From Bugulina stolonifera (Eukaryota; Bryozoa; Gymnolaemata; Cheilostomatida; Bugulidae): a DNA stretch of 64,000 nt. A model generated the notes under the pieces. That model searched no databases and was not told the DNA's origin. It worked only from the letters and a program-made list of their open reading frames with translations. Shown here one piece after another: positions 30,001 through 39,084 of this stretch (within the stretch, counting starts at the first letter, position 1; every line of letters starts with the position of its first letter). The stretch covers positions 13,409,501 through 13,473,500 of the forward strand of contig OW285192.1 in assembly GCA_935421135.1 (NCBI GenBank), given 5' to 3'. The position numbers and the translations under genes were made by a program.

Positions 30001-33000
30001 CACATACATTACCTCCTAAAACAAAGAATATTTTAATTTATAGGTTGACACCACGAACTCATGAAAATATAAATTGACTAACTTTATTCATCAGCAAGTT
30101 TTAATTTTATATCACTACTCTTCTTATTAACCCAAACCAAGATGCAACTTTCAAACCTGGCAGTGGTGACACCGTTGCATCAGCAATAGACATCTGAAAT
30201 ATTTCCTTCTTGTTACTCTGTTCCTGCTCTATAACTTGTGCAGAATTATGAGGGTCAAATATGTCCAGCGTAATGACAGCCATTTTGGTCTTATCAGTCA
30301 CATACAGGGTGTGCCCTGACAGCTTAATGTCAAATGGATGAGGTATATTATGACCTCCCTCATGCAGAACTTGTCTAAAATATAGATTACACCTTTATTA
30401 ATAGCCACTAACAGTTTGCACATGGTAGCCCTAACTGTCATTTGTCAGTTGGAAGTTGCCCTCTCTCCAAATACTAGATGTAATCATTCCTAACCTCAGT
30501 AGAAAAGATAAGTCACATACTAATATACTGACTCATTCGAACAATACCTTGAGATGATACAACTAAAGACCATAATAACTTGAAGCTCAGTTTAGTCCCT
30601 CATTTACATAGAAATCATCAACCAATTTTTTAATCGAAAATTGTTTCCCATTCACCCTTTGTTCACCCGTTGTCCCGTTAACCAATGAAATATCTCAAAT
30701 TTAGTGTAAAAATATCTCACAACATGGACCTATCTCACTTACCTTCCTCGTCCATCGTAGTCACACACCTCAATGACATCACGTATGGAATCCACAAAGT
30801 AAATGCGTTTGTTTACTGTGTCTGCAACCAGACCTTGGGGTCTGTAGAGTCTAGTAGAGATGATATTTTTTAGGAACTTTCCAGACGTATCATACTTGGC
30901 GATGTAGCCTTCTCTCATTGAGACAGGGGTAAACACATCGTAGTGACTTATGAACAAGTACCTACAACACCAAAACTAGGTCACAGAGTTGAGTATATGG
31001 AGAGTGGCTAATAGACCAATAACACACTTTACCAGAGTTATGTGACAAACAATATGGATGAATAAAATCAAGCCTCTGTGAACCCATCCAGTTCTTTCAT
31101 ACCAACGGCGAGCTTATAGAACAAACTTGAAATTTAGGTAACATATAGGAGTAGGGTTATACACTACTATTACTACAGTCCATAAAACCTTGGTTAGTTT
31201 AATGAAATAAACTTAATTTTGCAAATATGACAGCAAGCTATTGCAATAACAGGGCATCGAGAAAATGTGTGAAGTTGTCTGCTCAATAAAGAAAATGATA
31301 CTTCTTTTTAAAATTTTCTAAGTAGAAACGGTTTATGAGAGATCAACTCGCAAATAGCAGTGAAGTTTGAATTTCCAAGCACATTCTGCAACTCAGGTGT
31401 GATCTTATAATAATAGGAATTCATTAATTATTTTACCCTCTCCTCGAGTCCAAAGATAAACCGAGAGGATATTGTATTCCACCATCTATTATGGTCTTCA
31501 GAAAGGGTTTGCCTGTGTTAGCTATGTTGACCATCATCACTTGTCCATATACTCGTTGAAAAACACCAAAAGGAGATTTTGAATCTGTAACAGATAACCC
31601 CAAAGTGTGCATAACTAAGTCACTGGTTACTATAACATACTATTAATGCTACATGTTTACCAGAGTAGAGTACAATATACTATTAAACACATATTATACA
31701 TGTTTGCCTTGCTATAGAAATCTGCTTTACAAACAATCCAAACACACTCAAAATTGCCGCACTTAAAGAGCTTCCAGATTTTATTAGACAGCTTCCAGAG
31801 AAAGCATACAACCAACACAAAGTGTGGATGGTGTTGAATAAAATACTAATAAAACAAAAGAGGTACCAATAATTTAATACTTACCATAGGGGCGAGAATT
31901 GTGCAATAGATAGACATTCTTTGTTAACCAATCAACTTCCATTGATTCTACATTGAACAGCTGCTGGTCAAGTGTTATCTTAGTAACTGGTTCAGCATTC
32001 AGGTTCCCTACACTCTTCAGCATGATGTTAAGCTATCAACAGATTCAATATTATGACCTTCACATTCACAGACAAGACGAATGAATGTGGCCATATCTTA
32101 CTACAACTGCCACTGGGAACATATGAAAGCATTACTAAGTGTATTTGACGCTATAGGATCGCTCAGGCGCACTTGCTCGCCAAATACTGGATCTGTTCCT
32201 GTCTAAGTTGTGGGGTGATTCACCCACCAATGATTGGCTAATAAACAACTCAGAATAGTTTTGCATCAGCACATGGATTAAAAGCGGTGCTTTTGTTTCA
32301 ACCCTCATTGAATGCAAGCTACCTACAGATTTGCAAAACGATTTCAACACAAAGCACTCATGCATCCAACTCCATATGCATCAGGAAGTCGAACATATTG
32401 CATTGATATAAGGTAAAGCTTAATGAAGAATAGAGGTCAAAGGTCAAATAATTTCATCCACTCATAGTAGGAAGACAACTCCAAGAATAATTCAGACCAG
32501 CTGACAATATGACTATGCGAGTTATATTGATTATCACTCACCGTAGAGGAGTTGTCTGTCCATAGAATATTATATTTATTTTTCACACGATGATCATAGC
32601 CAATTGCCACAGCTCTTGCATCCAGTGTGTCGGTGATCTTAGTATATACCTTGTTAGACACTGCGTATAAGGCATCCTTTAGTAATACGATAGCAGGGAA
32701 CGCATTGGCTAAAATATACACACAAAGTTGGTGTAATACAATATTATATTTACTGCTCTGTTTACAATCTGGATCGATTAAACATAGTGTGCCATGCTGT
32801 GAAATGATCTTGTGGCTGTTGCTTAATCAATGAGAGGAAATCTCGAAAGTTGTCATGTCTGCAAGACTCACAATCTGTGAAATACTTTAACATTCTAGAT
32901 GCTATCTGAAAATAGTGAAATAAAACATCAGGAGCTCCACCTCAAATATGTTCTTGACCTAACCTAACTGAGAGCGCCAATGGTTTAGTTAGCACAATAA

Positions 33001-36000
33001 CTTGCTCGCGTCGAAGAACACAGTTTGTCTATCACAAAGTAAAGTTTGTGGATCACAGTCTAAAAACCATGAAATACTATTGGCTACAGACTACACATGC
33101 ATAGACATAGAAGAAAAGTGGAATTATTAATGTGCACATGCACATGCACATCTTACAGACGTACTACAGAGTAAACAGACGTACTACACATATATATATA
33201 TATGTGTATATGATACTAACAGTTCGGTTGCAGCAGTTTACAAGATCTGAGGTCTGAGTCGATGACATATCCAACTTTGCATGAGCACAGAAATGAGCCA
33301 ATAGTATTAGTGCACAGCTGTTCGCAGACAGGCCATGGTCCATGACATTCGTTGTAATCTGTAAAATGGGCACCATGTTACACTATGTAATACAATAATA
33401 CAGTGACATAAAGATACAGTTTTTGAAACACAAAACATATTACGTGAAAGATGAGATTGTATTTACTTTCTGTGAAGTATGTGTCATGTTAGATATTGTC
33501 CAACGAAGCTATGGACAATGTAGTTTGATATCATCTTTGATGCCCTACTAATATTACAAGTAAATGAATATAATACAAGCCTTGTTGATGTTTACCATAA
33601 ATGATACACTTTAGTGGACGCAATGTGGCCATAATAGCCTACATTCTCGCATAGGCCTGAAAACACAATTGTAAAATAGTTCACAAATAGAAATTCAAAA
33701 TAACTTGTTTTTCATAGAGTAGTTGAATAATATCAGCTCATATGAGACAAAACAAACAGAACAGGGATAAGGTTAACTAATATAATGAAATTCCAATAAA
33801 AACACAGGCTAAGAACAAAAACATAGACTAAAAACTAAAATAATTGAGTCAAAGGAACCCCATTCATATGTAAACACTAAAGAGTACTTTAACTTTAAGT
33901 AATAATGGACTACAAAGTGGGTCACAATTCATATTACAATGTACATTATTAATATAGTATAATACCAGCTAGTACCAGGTAGTAGAATGAAAGAAACTGC
34001 ATGTACATACATGTACTTGTACATGTACTTCCTTCTGCATCACAACATGTAGAAAAAATTATTTCAAGTACAAATGTACTAGATGTACTAAAAGTACTAG
34101 ATGTTACATAACAATTGTTGATTAGAAGACCTGCAAGGCTAGAATATTTACCTAACTTTTACACAATCTGTATGGACACAACACCTGCACATCTTACACA
34201 AGATAATTATTCCCTCTAGACAGTGAATATCTATACTATAACTCTACTGAATGTGTCTGAGGTAAAATGGTGTATTATACGGAATGTCACATGGCGGAGG
34301 TGTCTAATGTAGTGCAGCTAGTCAGTAGACAGCACCTAACAGCACCTGTCATTCTAACAGGACTCAAATACCGTACTCGAGCTACCATGTAATATTACGC
34401 ATACTACACAGTACAGTTATACATGTGCACACCCAGGGTGTGAAGATAACGCAGGTATATGACTATACTCACCGATGCAGTGGTTTTCTCCAGTTTCTGT
34501 GACATTAACTTGATATCCAGGCTGGCAGTAACACTCTCCCCCTTCTGGTGTAGATCTACAGTCATGTTCACAGGCTAACCTTGCACAGTTAGTAGAGCTG
34601 CAGGAATCCTTGAAACAAGACGGGTGCGTGACATGATGAATAACTGTGAACATTAGATTTTAATACCTAATATTATTGTGAATTAAAATTGATGCTAAAC
34701 AAAATGAAATACTAGTAACAAAAACTCCAGTTTGATCCGTTTTTTCTGTCTCTGGCTTTCATCTAGAGTAAATTAAAGTACATTCTATAATAGTTATGCA
34801 AGCTAAATTATGATGTCATAGGTTATACAACTAGCAATATTTTACACTAGATTTTCGCTCTACTGAGCTCTCCCTGGTAATTACACCACTTCAATGGGGA
34901 TAATATATGCAAATCTGTAGAGTATTGTTTGCAATGTGTCAATAGATTATCAACTTCTATGGTCTCTCGCGAAGTAAGTACAGTGTAGGTATAGTGTGGA
35001 CTGTAGCGTAGGTACAGCGTAGGTATAGTGTAAGTACAGTGTGGACTGTAGTGTAGGTACAGTGTAGGTATAGTGTAAGTATAGTGTAAGTACAGTGTAG
35101 GTATAGTGTAGGTACAGTGTAGGTATAGTGTGGACTGTAGTGTAGGTACAGTGTAGGTATAGTGTAGGTACAGTGTAGGTATAGTGTGGACTGTAGTGTA
35201 GGTACAGTGTAGGTATAGTGTAAGTACAGTATGAGATTTTGTAAAGTAAACCTAGTCCTCAGATCAATACAGTTCAACTTGGTATATCATCAAATTCTGA
35301 CAAACTATTAGAACGAGCATGTCCTGGAATTTGCAAGTTTTCTACAATGGACTGTCTAACAAATAAATACACGGATATTATATGGTGTTATAATAAATCC
35401 ATATACAGTAGGTACACAAATACATATACGTACAGGAAGTTGTTATTACTCACTTCATCCGTGCCCCTGAGGCAATCTGAACTACCATCGCATACTTGTT
35501 CCATATTTAGACATCGGCCAGTGACGCTGCAAGCATACTTGTTGGCTCCACATATGTGATCGAAGCACCTATAATATAATATAATTATAGTAATGCCATA
35601 CCAGACACTGTTATTTCCACTCACCCACCATTGCAAGAATTTATTACATAACAGATGGAAGGAACCACTAATTATTTTCGTCTGAAGGGAATAAGCTGTG
35701 CAATCACATTACTAAACCGTATATGATAATTATAGCTCCACGTTATGTTCCATCTGCTCTATTCGAATTTTCATGCATTTTCCAGGAGCTTCTCTCTGAA
35801 AGATCCATTAACAATGTACAACACTGCCAGTAGGTGTATCTATTCCCACCATAGAATTGTATGATTCACGCTCATATAATACGTAGTGTATTTGGACTAA
35901 CGGAATTGCTGAAACCAAGTCATCGGATATTATAATTAGGCTCTACATGACTTGACAAGAAATTCTATTCTGCTGACTATATTAATATCTGATGATACCA

Positions 36001-39000
36001 GAGGAGCATACAAACAACATTGTTCTTATGCATCAGCTATAGCCACTACCTGCGCAAACAAATATTTACCTGCGCTCAAGCTCATCACTGGCGTCATTGC
36101 AATCTGCTTTACCGTCGCATTTCCACGAAGCATCTATACATTGGCCATCATCACATTTGAACTGGGAGTTATTACACTCTGTTACAGCTAAAATAGTATT
36201 ACCATTTGCTACTAAAACAACACACATAGTTGAAAATACAACACTACAATTGCACACATCCTGTGTTTGAGAACTCCTACAAGAACATCATAATAGTTTG
36301 TGAAATCATATTCGTGTAGATGGAGGCTAGTCTGCTTTCAATCAAAAATTCAAAACCAACAGAAGTAAAAATATATGATGTAATTCCGCAAATATCACCT
36401 GAGAGCATAGAATACACTCATCGTGATAAATGACCACCATTCTGTGTTATGAGAAGACATATTTCAAGATTTGAATTGGTTCACTCACATCTATTGCAGC
36501 TAAAATAAAATGCCACAAAAGGGTAGTGTACTACACCACTTACAACTGCAGTTACGCTCGTCGCTGCCGTCGGCACAGTCCTGGTTAAAGTTACATTTGA
36601 ATGCTGTTGGATAGCATGCTACCCCTTCATCACATGTATCACATCTGGCGTACCCAGAACCACACACAGTTTGGCATTTCCCACTTTCACCTAAATGAAA
36701 GCAGAAGTCAATGAACATAAATAGGAGCATACTTGATAAGCATATAGCAAAACAGAATTGCTTGATTTCATTTCATTCCAAGAAATATGATGTTTAGTAT
36801 AACACCCGTTTACATTTTGCAACAAAACAATAGAAATATGTATATTATTAGAGAAAGGATTGCAATATTCTAGCTAGAGCATAGGCCATGTGGACATGGT
36901 AGATATGAGACAACATTAGGAGAGTGATTAAAGTCAATATTCAGTAACCGCTGAGACTTTTACTTTCCAACGTTACTCTCTGCTATGATAGCTGGATAGA
37001 ACAAGTAAACACATGAATATATGCCTCTTTATTGTCTGAAAATAAGCCGTAAAATAATGCATGCAAATACTGAAATGTGGAGAACAATGTAAATGGATTA
37101 TTACTACAGTGACGCAAGCCCAACACATGATCACACACTAGTCTAGATAAGAGCTAACTTAAACCACTCTGTTTGTACCTCTGTAGTGTAGAGTAAGATC
37201 ATTTCTATTATATTCATGTGCTAATATAGTCAGTATGACTATGTATTTAAACAGAAATTAGCTCCACTCCTTATATTTGTGAAAATTCGAATCTATCGAA
37301 TAACTGTATGCAAGTGTTTCCATTTATTCCGTTTTGTTGCACAAAAGTCTCTGAGATGATACATGACTGCATGCATGCTAATGATGCTTAAAAATTGAAC
37401 AAAATTTTAAAAAAACTTGTCTAGTATAACCTGTCAAAAAATTCTGCACTTTGGAGAAAAAGACGAGAAAAAAGAACACTGTGATCATAGCTCGACCCTG
37501 TAAATGGAAAATATATGCCGTTTGCTATGTACTCTTGTAACAATGGTGCTCTGAATATTACAGACAAATTTGCATGCCCTATTTATGAACATTTATGGTT
37601 TCACTGGCTGTTAAGTAATAATCAATTTGAAAAGTGTAATTAGTATGTCATTCTAGTGTGAGCCTTCTGCAGAATCTGGGAGTTTTGACTTGCATGAAAG
37701 TGTCAGTCCCTTAAGTGCACACCAGCTATCAATAATATTTTTGTTTTGAGTATTGAGACATATACTATTTATATGCTTGTTTGACATAAAAATAAAAAGC
37801 ATTCAAATTGCAAAATGCACTTGATCACCAGGTTATTGATCATTTTAAAAGGCAATTCAGAGTGTTCATTCATTTATGAGACAAGCACAAGCTATTGTAA
37901 TATTACTTTACTAACTTACTTATACCAAGCACCTGATGTACATGTAAGGCTGTAAACCATTAGATTTTAACAGGAAGTATTTTCCAGTGATGTTATAAAT
38001 ATTCAGATTGTAAAACAATATTACATAGCCATTTTATCTAATATAGTATTACATGGATATACATTGTAGACCTTATACATAATGCACACTGCAGATAACT
38101 GGGTATCTGATTTTGAAGTCAATGTATGCAACATTTGCTGCACAAATTTTCAGTTGCAATGAAGATTTTATATAAATCATTATTCACAAATTTTTCACTC
38201 AAAGTTTCTATTATTTTCACTCATTCAACCACATTATCCGAAAATATCCTCTCTACTCCACTACCCTAAGCTTCAATGCAAATATATGCTAGTTTTGCAA
38301 GCCTTTGAAACCAGCTTTCCTTTATTACAATAATATTGTATTACAATGAATGTAATTACATACATCTTCACTGGCCTGGCTAATAAATATTCTTAGCAAA
38401 TATAAATTTGTATGAATAGAAATCTCATGTTGCAAATCTTCTACAGTAAACTCAACTCATTATATCAATTATACTGTGCTTTTGTTCATATACAAAGTTA
38501 TCATTGAATATTTTCTCAGTGATCATAACTGCTTCATTTCAATATCTAGCCAAAATCGCAACCTTTTCCTTAATGGCAGCTCTACTAGCAGGCCTATCAT
38601 ATGCCAATATTTAAAGAGTTACACAGAAAAAGTATGCTAATACAAAGAAGAGATACCACTACCAGTTGCAATTGCAACTGAATAATAATTTACGGCCGCA
38701 GTGGGCTGGTAAACTTGTGGTGTCAATCTAGGTGCCATGTTAAATGATCGGGCAGATGCTTCACTGTTTTAATTGTAGTAACGAATGCAATAACAGATTA
38801 ATATTAGTTATCTCTATATGGGACATCTACAAACAAACATGGTAAAGATCCGGGTATAGAGGTTCTAAATGTGAAGTGCAAATCCAATTAGCTGGCTATT
38901 TCATTTCACAACTGAAAAAACATCAAGAAAAATAATTAAAGACAAGTGTGTCAATTATAATTCGATTAGCCAAATAATGGCATTCATTAAATGTAATTAT

Positions 39001-39084
39001 CTGCTCACCTGTTTCTTGTGTGTATGTAGAGCTGCAAGCCAGAAGAAATATAAAAGTCAGCAATACCGGAGTGTCGCTTGTCAT
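1..39084 (-). CDS. LRP1/LRP2-type giant LDL receptor-related protein (5' 67 coding exons, 3' end off window)
   Basis: A type I membrane endocytic receptor of the LDLR family. In known members the LDLa modules bind ligands with calcium and the YWTD propellers help release them at endosomal pH. I joined 67 exons with AG acceptors and GT donors (one GC donor), every junction agreeing in phase, giving about 3,518 residues without a stop. Order: signal peptide; LDLa x3; EGF, EGF-Ca; propeller 1; EGF; propeller 2; EGF; LDLa x8; EGF, EGF-Ca; propellers 3 to 6 separated by EGF; EGF; LDLa x10; EGF-Ca x2; propeller 7; EGF; LDLa cluster IV begins. Human LRP1 (about 4,544 aa) has, from memory, 2, 8, 10 and 11 LDLa and propellers grouped 2+4+1+1, so this is nearest LRP1. 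LRP2, with a longer N-terminal LDLa cluster, is the alternative. The missing part would hold the rest of cluster IV, the last propeller, transmembrane helix and cytoplasmic NPxY tail. Confidence 0.93.
168..855 (-). CDS. LRP exons 66-67: EGF and start of LDLa cluster IV
   Basis: Exon 66 (696-855) is an EGF ([25 protein letters not shown]) that runs into the first half of an LDLa. Exon 67 (168-398) completes this module ([11 protein letters not shown]), holds a second one ([20 protein letters not shown]) and starts a third (GCTTFQFQ). The exon ends in phase 2 at the donor GTGAGTATA. The gene continues to the left; bases 1-167 are intron. Confidence 0.92.
1037..2968 (-). CDS. LRP exons 61-65: YWTD beta-propeller 7
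   Basis: Exons 2879-2968, 2420-2566, 2059-2172, 1551-1721 and 1037-1266 form the best conserved propeller: [64 protein letters not shown] and [19 protein letters not shown]. All introns inside it are phase 2. An 18-bp direct repeat (2380-2415) lies directly downstream of the exon 62 donor. Confidence 0.93.
3389..4110 (-). CDS. LRP exons 59-60: two calcium-binding EGF modules
   Basis: Exon 59 (3982-4110) encodes [17 protein letters not shown] and [10 protein letters not shown]. Exon 60 (3389-3572) encodes [16 protein letters not shown] and [13 protein letters not shown], followed by [11 protein letters not shown], the first strand of the next propeller. The NxxEC/ExNEC starts are typical of calcium-binding EGF modules that precede LRP propellers. 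Confidence 0.9.
4471..9089 (-). CDS. LRP exons 49-58: EGF followed by LDLa cluster III (ten modules)
   Basis: Exons 8888-9089, 8352-8548, 7839-7979, 7231-7356, 6600-6714, 6247-6377, 5650-5808, 5055-5153, 4778-4937 and 4471-4565 encode one EGF and ten LDLa modules, the same number as cluster III of human LRP1. Acidic boxes include [76 protein letters not shown] and [11 protein letters not shown]. Modules 5 and 7 have an unusual eight-cysteine form (DCEDCSDE and HCGGCEDE). Nearly all modules are split by introns. Exon 50 begins at 8548, which is required to keep module 1 intact ([12 protein letters not shown]). Confidence 0.92.
5964..6175. repeat. Degenerate GTCA/GTCAGTGA microsatellite in LRP intron 54
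   Basis: Imperfect tetranucleotide array (CAGT units with T-to-G and insertion variants). A unit of roughly 50 bp (GTTAGTCAGAGAGTCGGTAT and following) is itself repeated twice near 6,085 and 6,133. Open frames through it are simple-sequence artefacts. Confidence 0.85.
6432..6617 (-). repeat. Tandem copies of LRP exon 53 3' end and splice donor
   Basis: The plus-strand word GTTACCTATCAGGATGAGTAC, which spans the exon 53 donor (at 6600), recurs at about 6432, 6491 and 6546 with one to three changes. On the gene strand each copy reads TGATAG|GTAAC or similar, so three intact decoy donors follow the true one. Reading through the true donor meets a stop at once (AGG TAA). Confidence 0.85.
7064..7191 (-). 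mobile_element. Short non-autonomous DNA element (MITE), copy 1
   Basis: A 128-bp hairpin element in the LRP intron between exons 52 and 53. Its arms contain GTTAGAAAGAGGACGTT and the reverse complement. The ends read GAATTTGTAACTGTTTG and, from the other side, TGGTAGAGGGACATTTCG. It is flanked by an exact 8-bp duplication ACTACTTA (7056-7063 and 7192-7199). Same family as the elements at 58,994 and 59,914. Duplications of 8 bp suit hAT or another 8-bp-generating superfamily. Confidence 0.8.
9560..13099 (-). CDS. LRP exons 44-48: EGF then beta-propeller 6
   Basis: Exon 44 (12917-13099) is an EGF ([20 protein letters not shown]). Exons 12124-12354, 11414-11579, 10142-10314 and 9560-9772 form the propeller: [54 protein letters not shown] and [12 protein letters not shown]. 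The donor of exon 44 was set at 12916 because only that choice matches the phase 1 acceptor of exon 45. Blades are divergent in the first half. The intron between exons 46 and 47 holds the large 16-bp minisatellite. Confidence 0.85.
10362..11045. repeat. 16-bp minisatellite, about 42 units, LRP intron 46
   Basis: Unit GTATAGTATGGCCTGT with single-base variants (TATGG/TACGG/CATGG, TGTGT/TGCGT). Because 16 is not a multiple of three and no unit contains a minus-strand stop, all three minus-strand frames stay open through the array, giving spurious long frames. Higher-order repetition is visible: blocks around 10,440-10,600 and 10,600-10,760 follow the same variant order. Confidence 0.95.
11985..12105. 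repeat. 16-bp minisatellite near exon 45 donor
   Basis: About seven units of GTGAACCAGCCAGCTA with variants, ending within about 20 bases of the end of LRP exon 45. It is also a 16-bp unit but unrelated in sequence to the array at 10.4-11.0 kb. Confidence 0.8.
12579..12698. mobile_element. Hairpin element in LRP intron 44
   Basis: The segment starts GTAAAACAAGACGCA and ends with its exact reverse complement. The arms continue with TTATATTTCAACGC and its reverse complement, leaving a small loop around 12,625-12,645 (GATGATGATG). The arms are interrupted by T-rich and A-rich runs. This is typical of a MITE or foldback element; no protein is encoded and no clear target duplication was seen. Confidence 0.6.
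13381..13470 (-). repeat. 52-bp-period duplication across the LRP exon 43 donor
   Basis: 13381-13418 resembles 13433-13470. The proximal copy has the working donor (CAGAG|GTTAGT). In the distal copy the GT has become AT, so that donor is dead. Older and more diverged than the copies at exons 39 and ALDH-B 9. Confidence 0.75.
13451..16067 (-). CDS. LRP exons 38-43: EGF then beta-propeller 5
   Basis: Exon 38 (15951-16067) is an EGF ([19 protein letters not shown]). Exons 15419-15566, 14902-15047, 14494-14629, 13985-14164 and 13451-13605 form the propeller: [47 protein letters not shown] and [15 protein letters not shown]. In two of these exons (39 and 43) the 3' end and splice donor are repeated in tandem just inside the following intron; the exon-proximal donor keeps the frame. 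Confidence 0.88.
13718..13844. mobile_element. 127-bp element with 14-bp perfect terminal inverted repeats (possible tRNA-derived core)
   Basis: ATGACACACTAGTG at 13718-13731 is repeated inverted at 13831-13844. On the minus strand the interior contains GCAGTGATTAAGGCACTG, which has the look of a tRNA-type RNA polymerase III A-box region, as in many SINEs. It lies in the LRP intron between exons 42 and 43. Neither class nor target duplication is settled. Confidence 0.5.
15373..15448 (-). repeat. 38-bp tandem duplication across the LRP exon 39 donor
   Basis: 15373-15410 repeats 15411-15448 with a handful of changes. The proximal copy holds the end of exon 39 and donor GTGAGTG; the distal copy, inside the intron, keeps a complete AAGGACAG|GTGAGTG. 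Using the distal donor would bring in TGA. Confidence 0.88.
16352..19979 (-). CDS. LRP exons 31-37: EGF then beta-propeller 4
   Basis: Exon 31 (19851-19979) is an EGF ([21 protein letters not shown]). Exons 19111-19277, 18654-18778, 18224-18355, 17719-17893, 16805-16936 and 16352-16460 make the propeller, with blades [54 protein letters not shown] and [12 protein letters not shown]. Exons 36 and 37 are short and encode the last blade and the closing strand. The reading frame is continuous through all seven exons. Confidence 0.88.
19575..19755. repeat. 44-bp tandem repeat, about four copies, LRP intron 31
   Basis: Unit containing GCTAAGGTTGTACATACAT and GACATCATTGAACCA repeated about four times with point changes. 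No coding content. Confidence 0.85.
20379..22152 (-). CDS. LRP exons 27-30: YWTD beta-propeller 3
   Basis: Exons 21941-22152, 21402-21586, 20928-21156 and 20379-20565 carry strong blade motifs: [62 protein letters not shown] and QIYWVDS. The RLMWWTDWG blade is the most canonical in this part of the protein, and propellers 3 and 7 are the best conserved in the window. The final exon runs to the EGF boundary in phase 1. Confidence 0.9.
22468..23185 (-). CDS. LRP exons 25-26: EGF and calcium-binding EGF pair
   Basis: Exon 25 (23070-23185) encodes an EGF with [12 protein letters not shown] and [10 protein letters not shown]. Exon 26 (22468-22603) encodes [14 protein letters not shown], the DxDEC start of a calcium-binding EGF. 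The acceptor for exon 26 is the TGTAG ending at 22604, because it keeps phase 0 and a full module. The 32-bp tandem array starts immediately upstream of this acceptor on the transcribed strand. Confidence 0.88.
22629..22805. repeat. 32-bp tandem repeat, about 5.5 copies, LRP intron 25
   Basis: Unit CACAATGTATAATACCATAC followed by ACAACAATGTAC. It begins only about 25 bases upstream (in gene direction) of exon 26's acceptor and fills the region where a branch point and pyrimidine tract would be expected. Confidence 0.85.
23678..26686 (-). CDS. LRP exons 18-24: EGF followed by LDLa cluster II (eight modules)
   Basis: Exons 26480-26686, 26014-26214, 25411-25530, 24947-25103, 24424-24644, 24153-24322 and 23678-23753 encode one EGF and eight LDLa modules. 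The acidic boxes read [76 protein letters not shown] and ECPNGDDE. Eight is also the size of cluster II in human LRP1. Module 5 has two extra cysteines ([13 protein letters not shown]). Several modules are split between exons, so no single exon equals one module. The junction after 24424 uses a GC donor. Confidence 0.92.
26327..26450. mobile_element. Hairpin element in LRP intron 18
   Basis: GTAAAGACCCTAGTGAACT at the left is matched, with two changes, by the reverse complement of the right end. The arms continue with TACATTCAC. The loop holds a short GTGGTTAAAGTTGGTTAAA direct repeat. It is likely a MITE-like foldback relic; no flanking duplication was found. Confidence 0.55.
27221..29666 (-). 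CDS. LRP exons 13-17: YWTD beta-propeller 2
   Basis: Exons 29495-29666, 29070-29271, 28553-28686, 27904-28047 and 27221-27385 form the second propeller. Blade motifs include [37 protein letters not shown] and [15 protein letters not shown]. The last exon carries the segment that closes the propeller before the following EGF. The intron between exons 16 and 17 holds a perfect GTCA tetranucleotide array. Blade motifs are degenerate but more regular than in propeller 1. Confidence 0.82.
27636..27848. repeat. Perfect (GTCA)n microsatellite, about 53 copies, LRP intron 16
   Basis: About 213 bases of uninterrupted GTCA. Perfection over this length implies recent expansion or high mutability. It lies about 55 bases downstream of exon 16's 3' end on the transcribed-strand map and is fully intronic. 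Confidence 0.95.
29822..30015 (-). CDS. LRP exon 12: EGF module after propeller 1
   Basis: The exon encodes [19 protein letters not shown] and, further on, CMCADGYV followed by a final cysteine, giving the six cysteines of an EGF module. The trailing residues [10 protein letters not shown] begin the first strand of the next propeller, as is usual in LRPs. It enters in phase 1 and leaves in phase 0. Confidence 0.85.
30157..32708 (-). CDS. LRP exons 7-11: YWTD beta-propeller 1
   Basis: Five exons (32542-32708, 31885-32032, 31437-31584, 30743-30961, 30157-30374) encode about 300 residues of repeated blades. Recognisable blade motifs are [36 protein letters not shown] and GHTLYVTD. Several blades have lost the canonical YWTD tetrad, so the domain is recognised mainly from its place between EGF modules and from its LxxD/IYF spacing. 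In family members such propellers pack against the following EGF and act in acid-dependent ligand release. Confidence 0.8.
33221..34608 (-). CDS. LRP exons 5-6: EGF and calcium-binding EGF pair
   Basis: Exon 5 (34473-34608) encodes a six-cysteine EGF module whose second half reads [10 protein letters not shown]. Exon 6 (33221-33358) starts DYNECHGPW and contains CSCKVGY, the signature of a calcium-binding EGF. An EGF/EGF-Ca pair leading into a propeller is the standard linker of LRP proteins. The pair sits directly before propeller 1, with phase 1 introns on both sides of exon 6. Confidence 0.88.
34975..35232. repeat. Short-unit tandem array (GTGTAGGTACA-type) in LRP intron 4
   Basis: Alternating 11-12 bp units GTGTAGGTACA and GTGTAGGTATA, periodically broken by GTGTGGACTGTA, giving higher-order units of about 50-70 bases. 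Open frames in it are artefacts. Confidence 0.85.
35454..36690 (-). CDS. LRP exons 2-4: N-terminal LDLa cluster I (three modules)
   Basis: Exons 36544-36690, 36070-36187 and 35454-35568 each encode one LDLa module. Their acidic calcium-binding ends read [22 protein letters not shown] and DCLRGTDE. Module 1 has additional cysteines near its start (a CDTC motif), so its disulfide pattern may differ from the standard six-cysteine module. In module 3 the acidic box is weakened (LRGTDE). Vertebrate LRP1 has two LDLa modules at this position and LRP2 a longer run, so three is a distinguishing feature. Intron phases 1, 2 and 0 follow exons 2, 3 and 4. Confidence 0.85.
36691..39008 (-). other. LRP intron 1, no gene seen
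   Basis: This is the longest LRP intron found here (about 2.3 kb) and is strongly AT-rich. I see no long open frame, tandem array or terminal repeat in it. Long first introns often hold regulatory elements, but none can be named from sequence alone. Confidence 0.6.
39009..39084 (-). CDS. LRP exon 1: start codon and signal peptide
   Basis: The ATG at 39084-39082 opens a 25-codon exon whose product starts [19 protein letters not shown], a short polar start followed by a leucine/phenylalanine-rich hydrophobic core and small residues. This is a good secretory signal peptide, as expected for an endoplasmic reticulum-targeted receptor. The exon ends in phase 1 at the donor GTGAGCAG (39008-39001) and joins exon 2 at 36690 to give a glycine codon. 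I chose this start because no other upstream frame provides a signal peptide and the exon is phase-compatible. A single-exon signal peptide separated by a long first intron is common in this family. Confidence 0.85.

Noticed and set aside
34957..35277. Minus-strand frame rich in Tyr-Leu-His-Tyr
   Set aside because: Product of the GTGTAGGTACA tandem array in an LRP intron.
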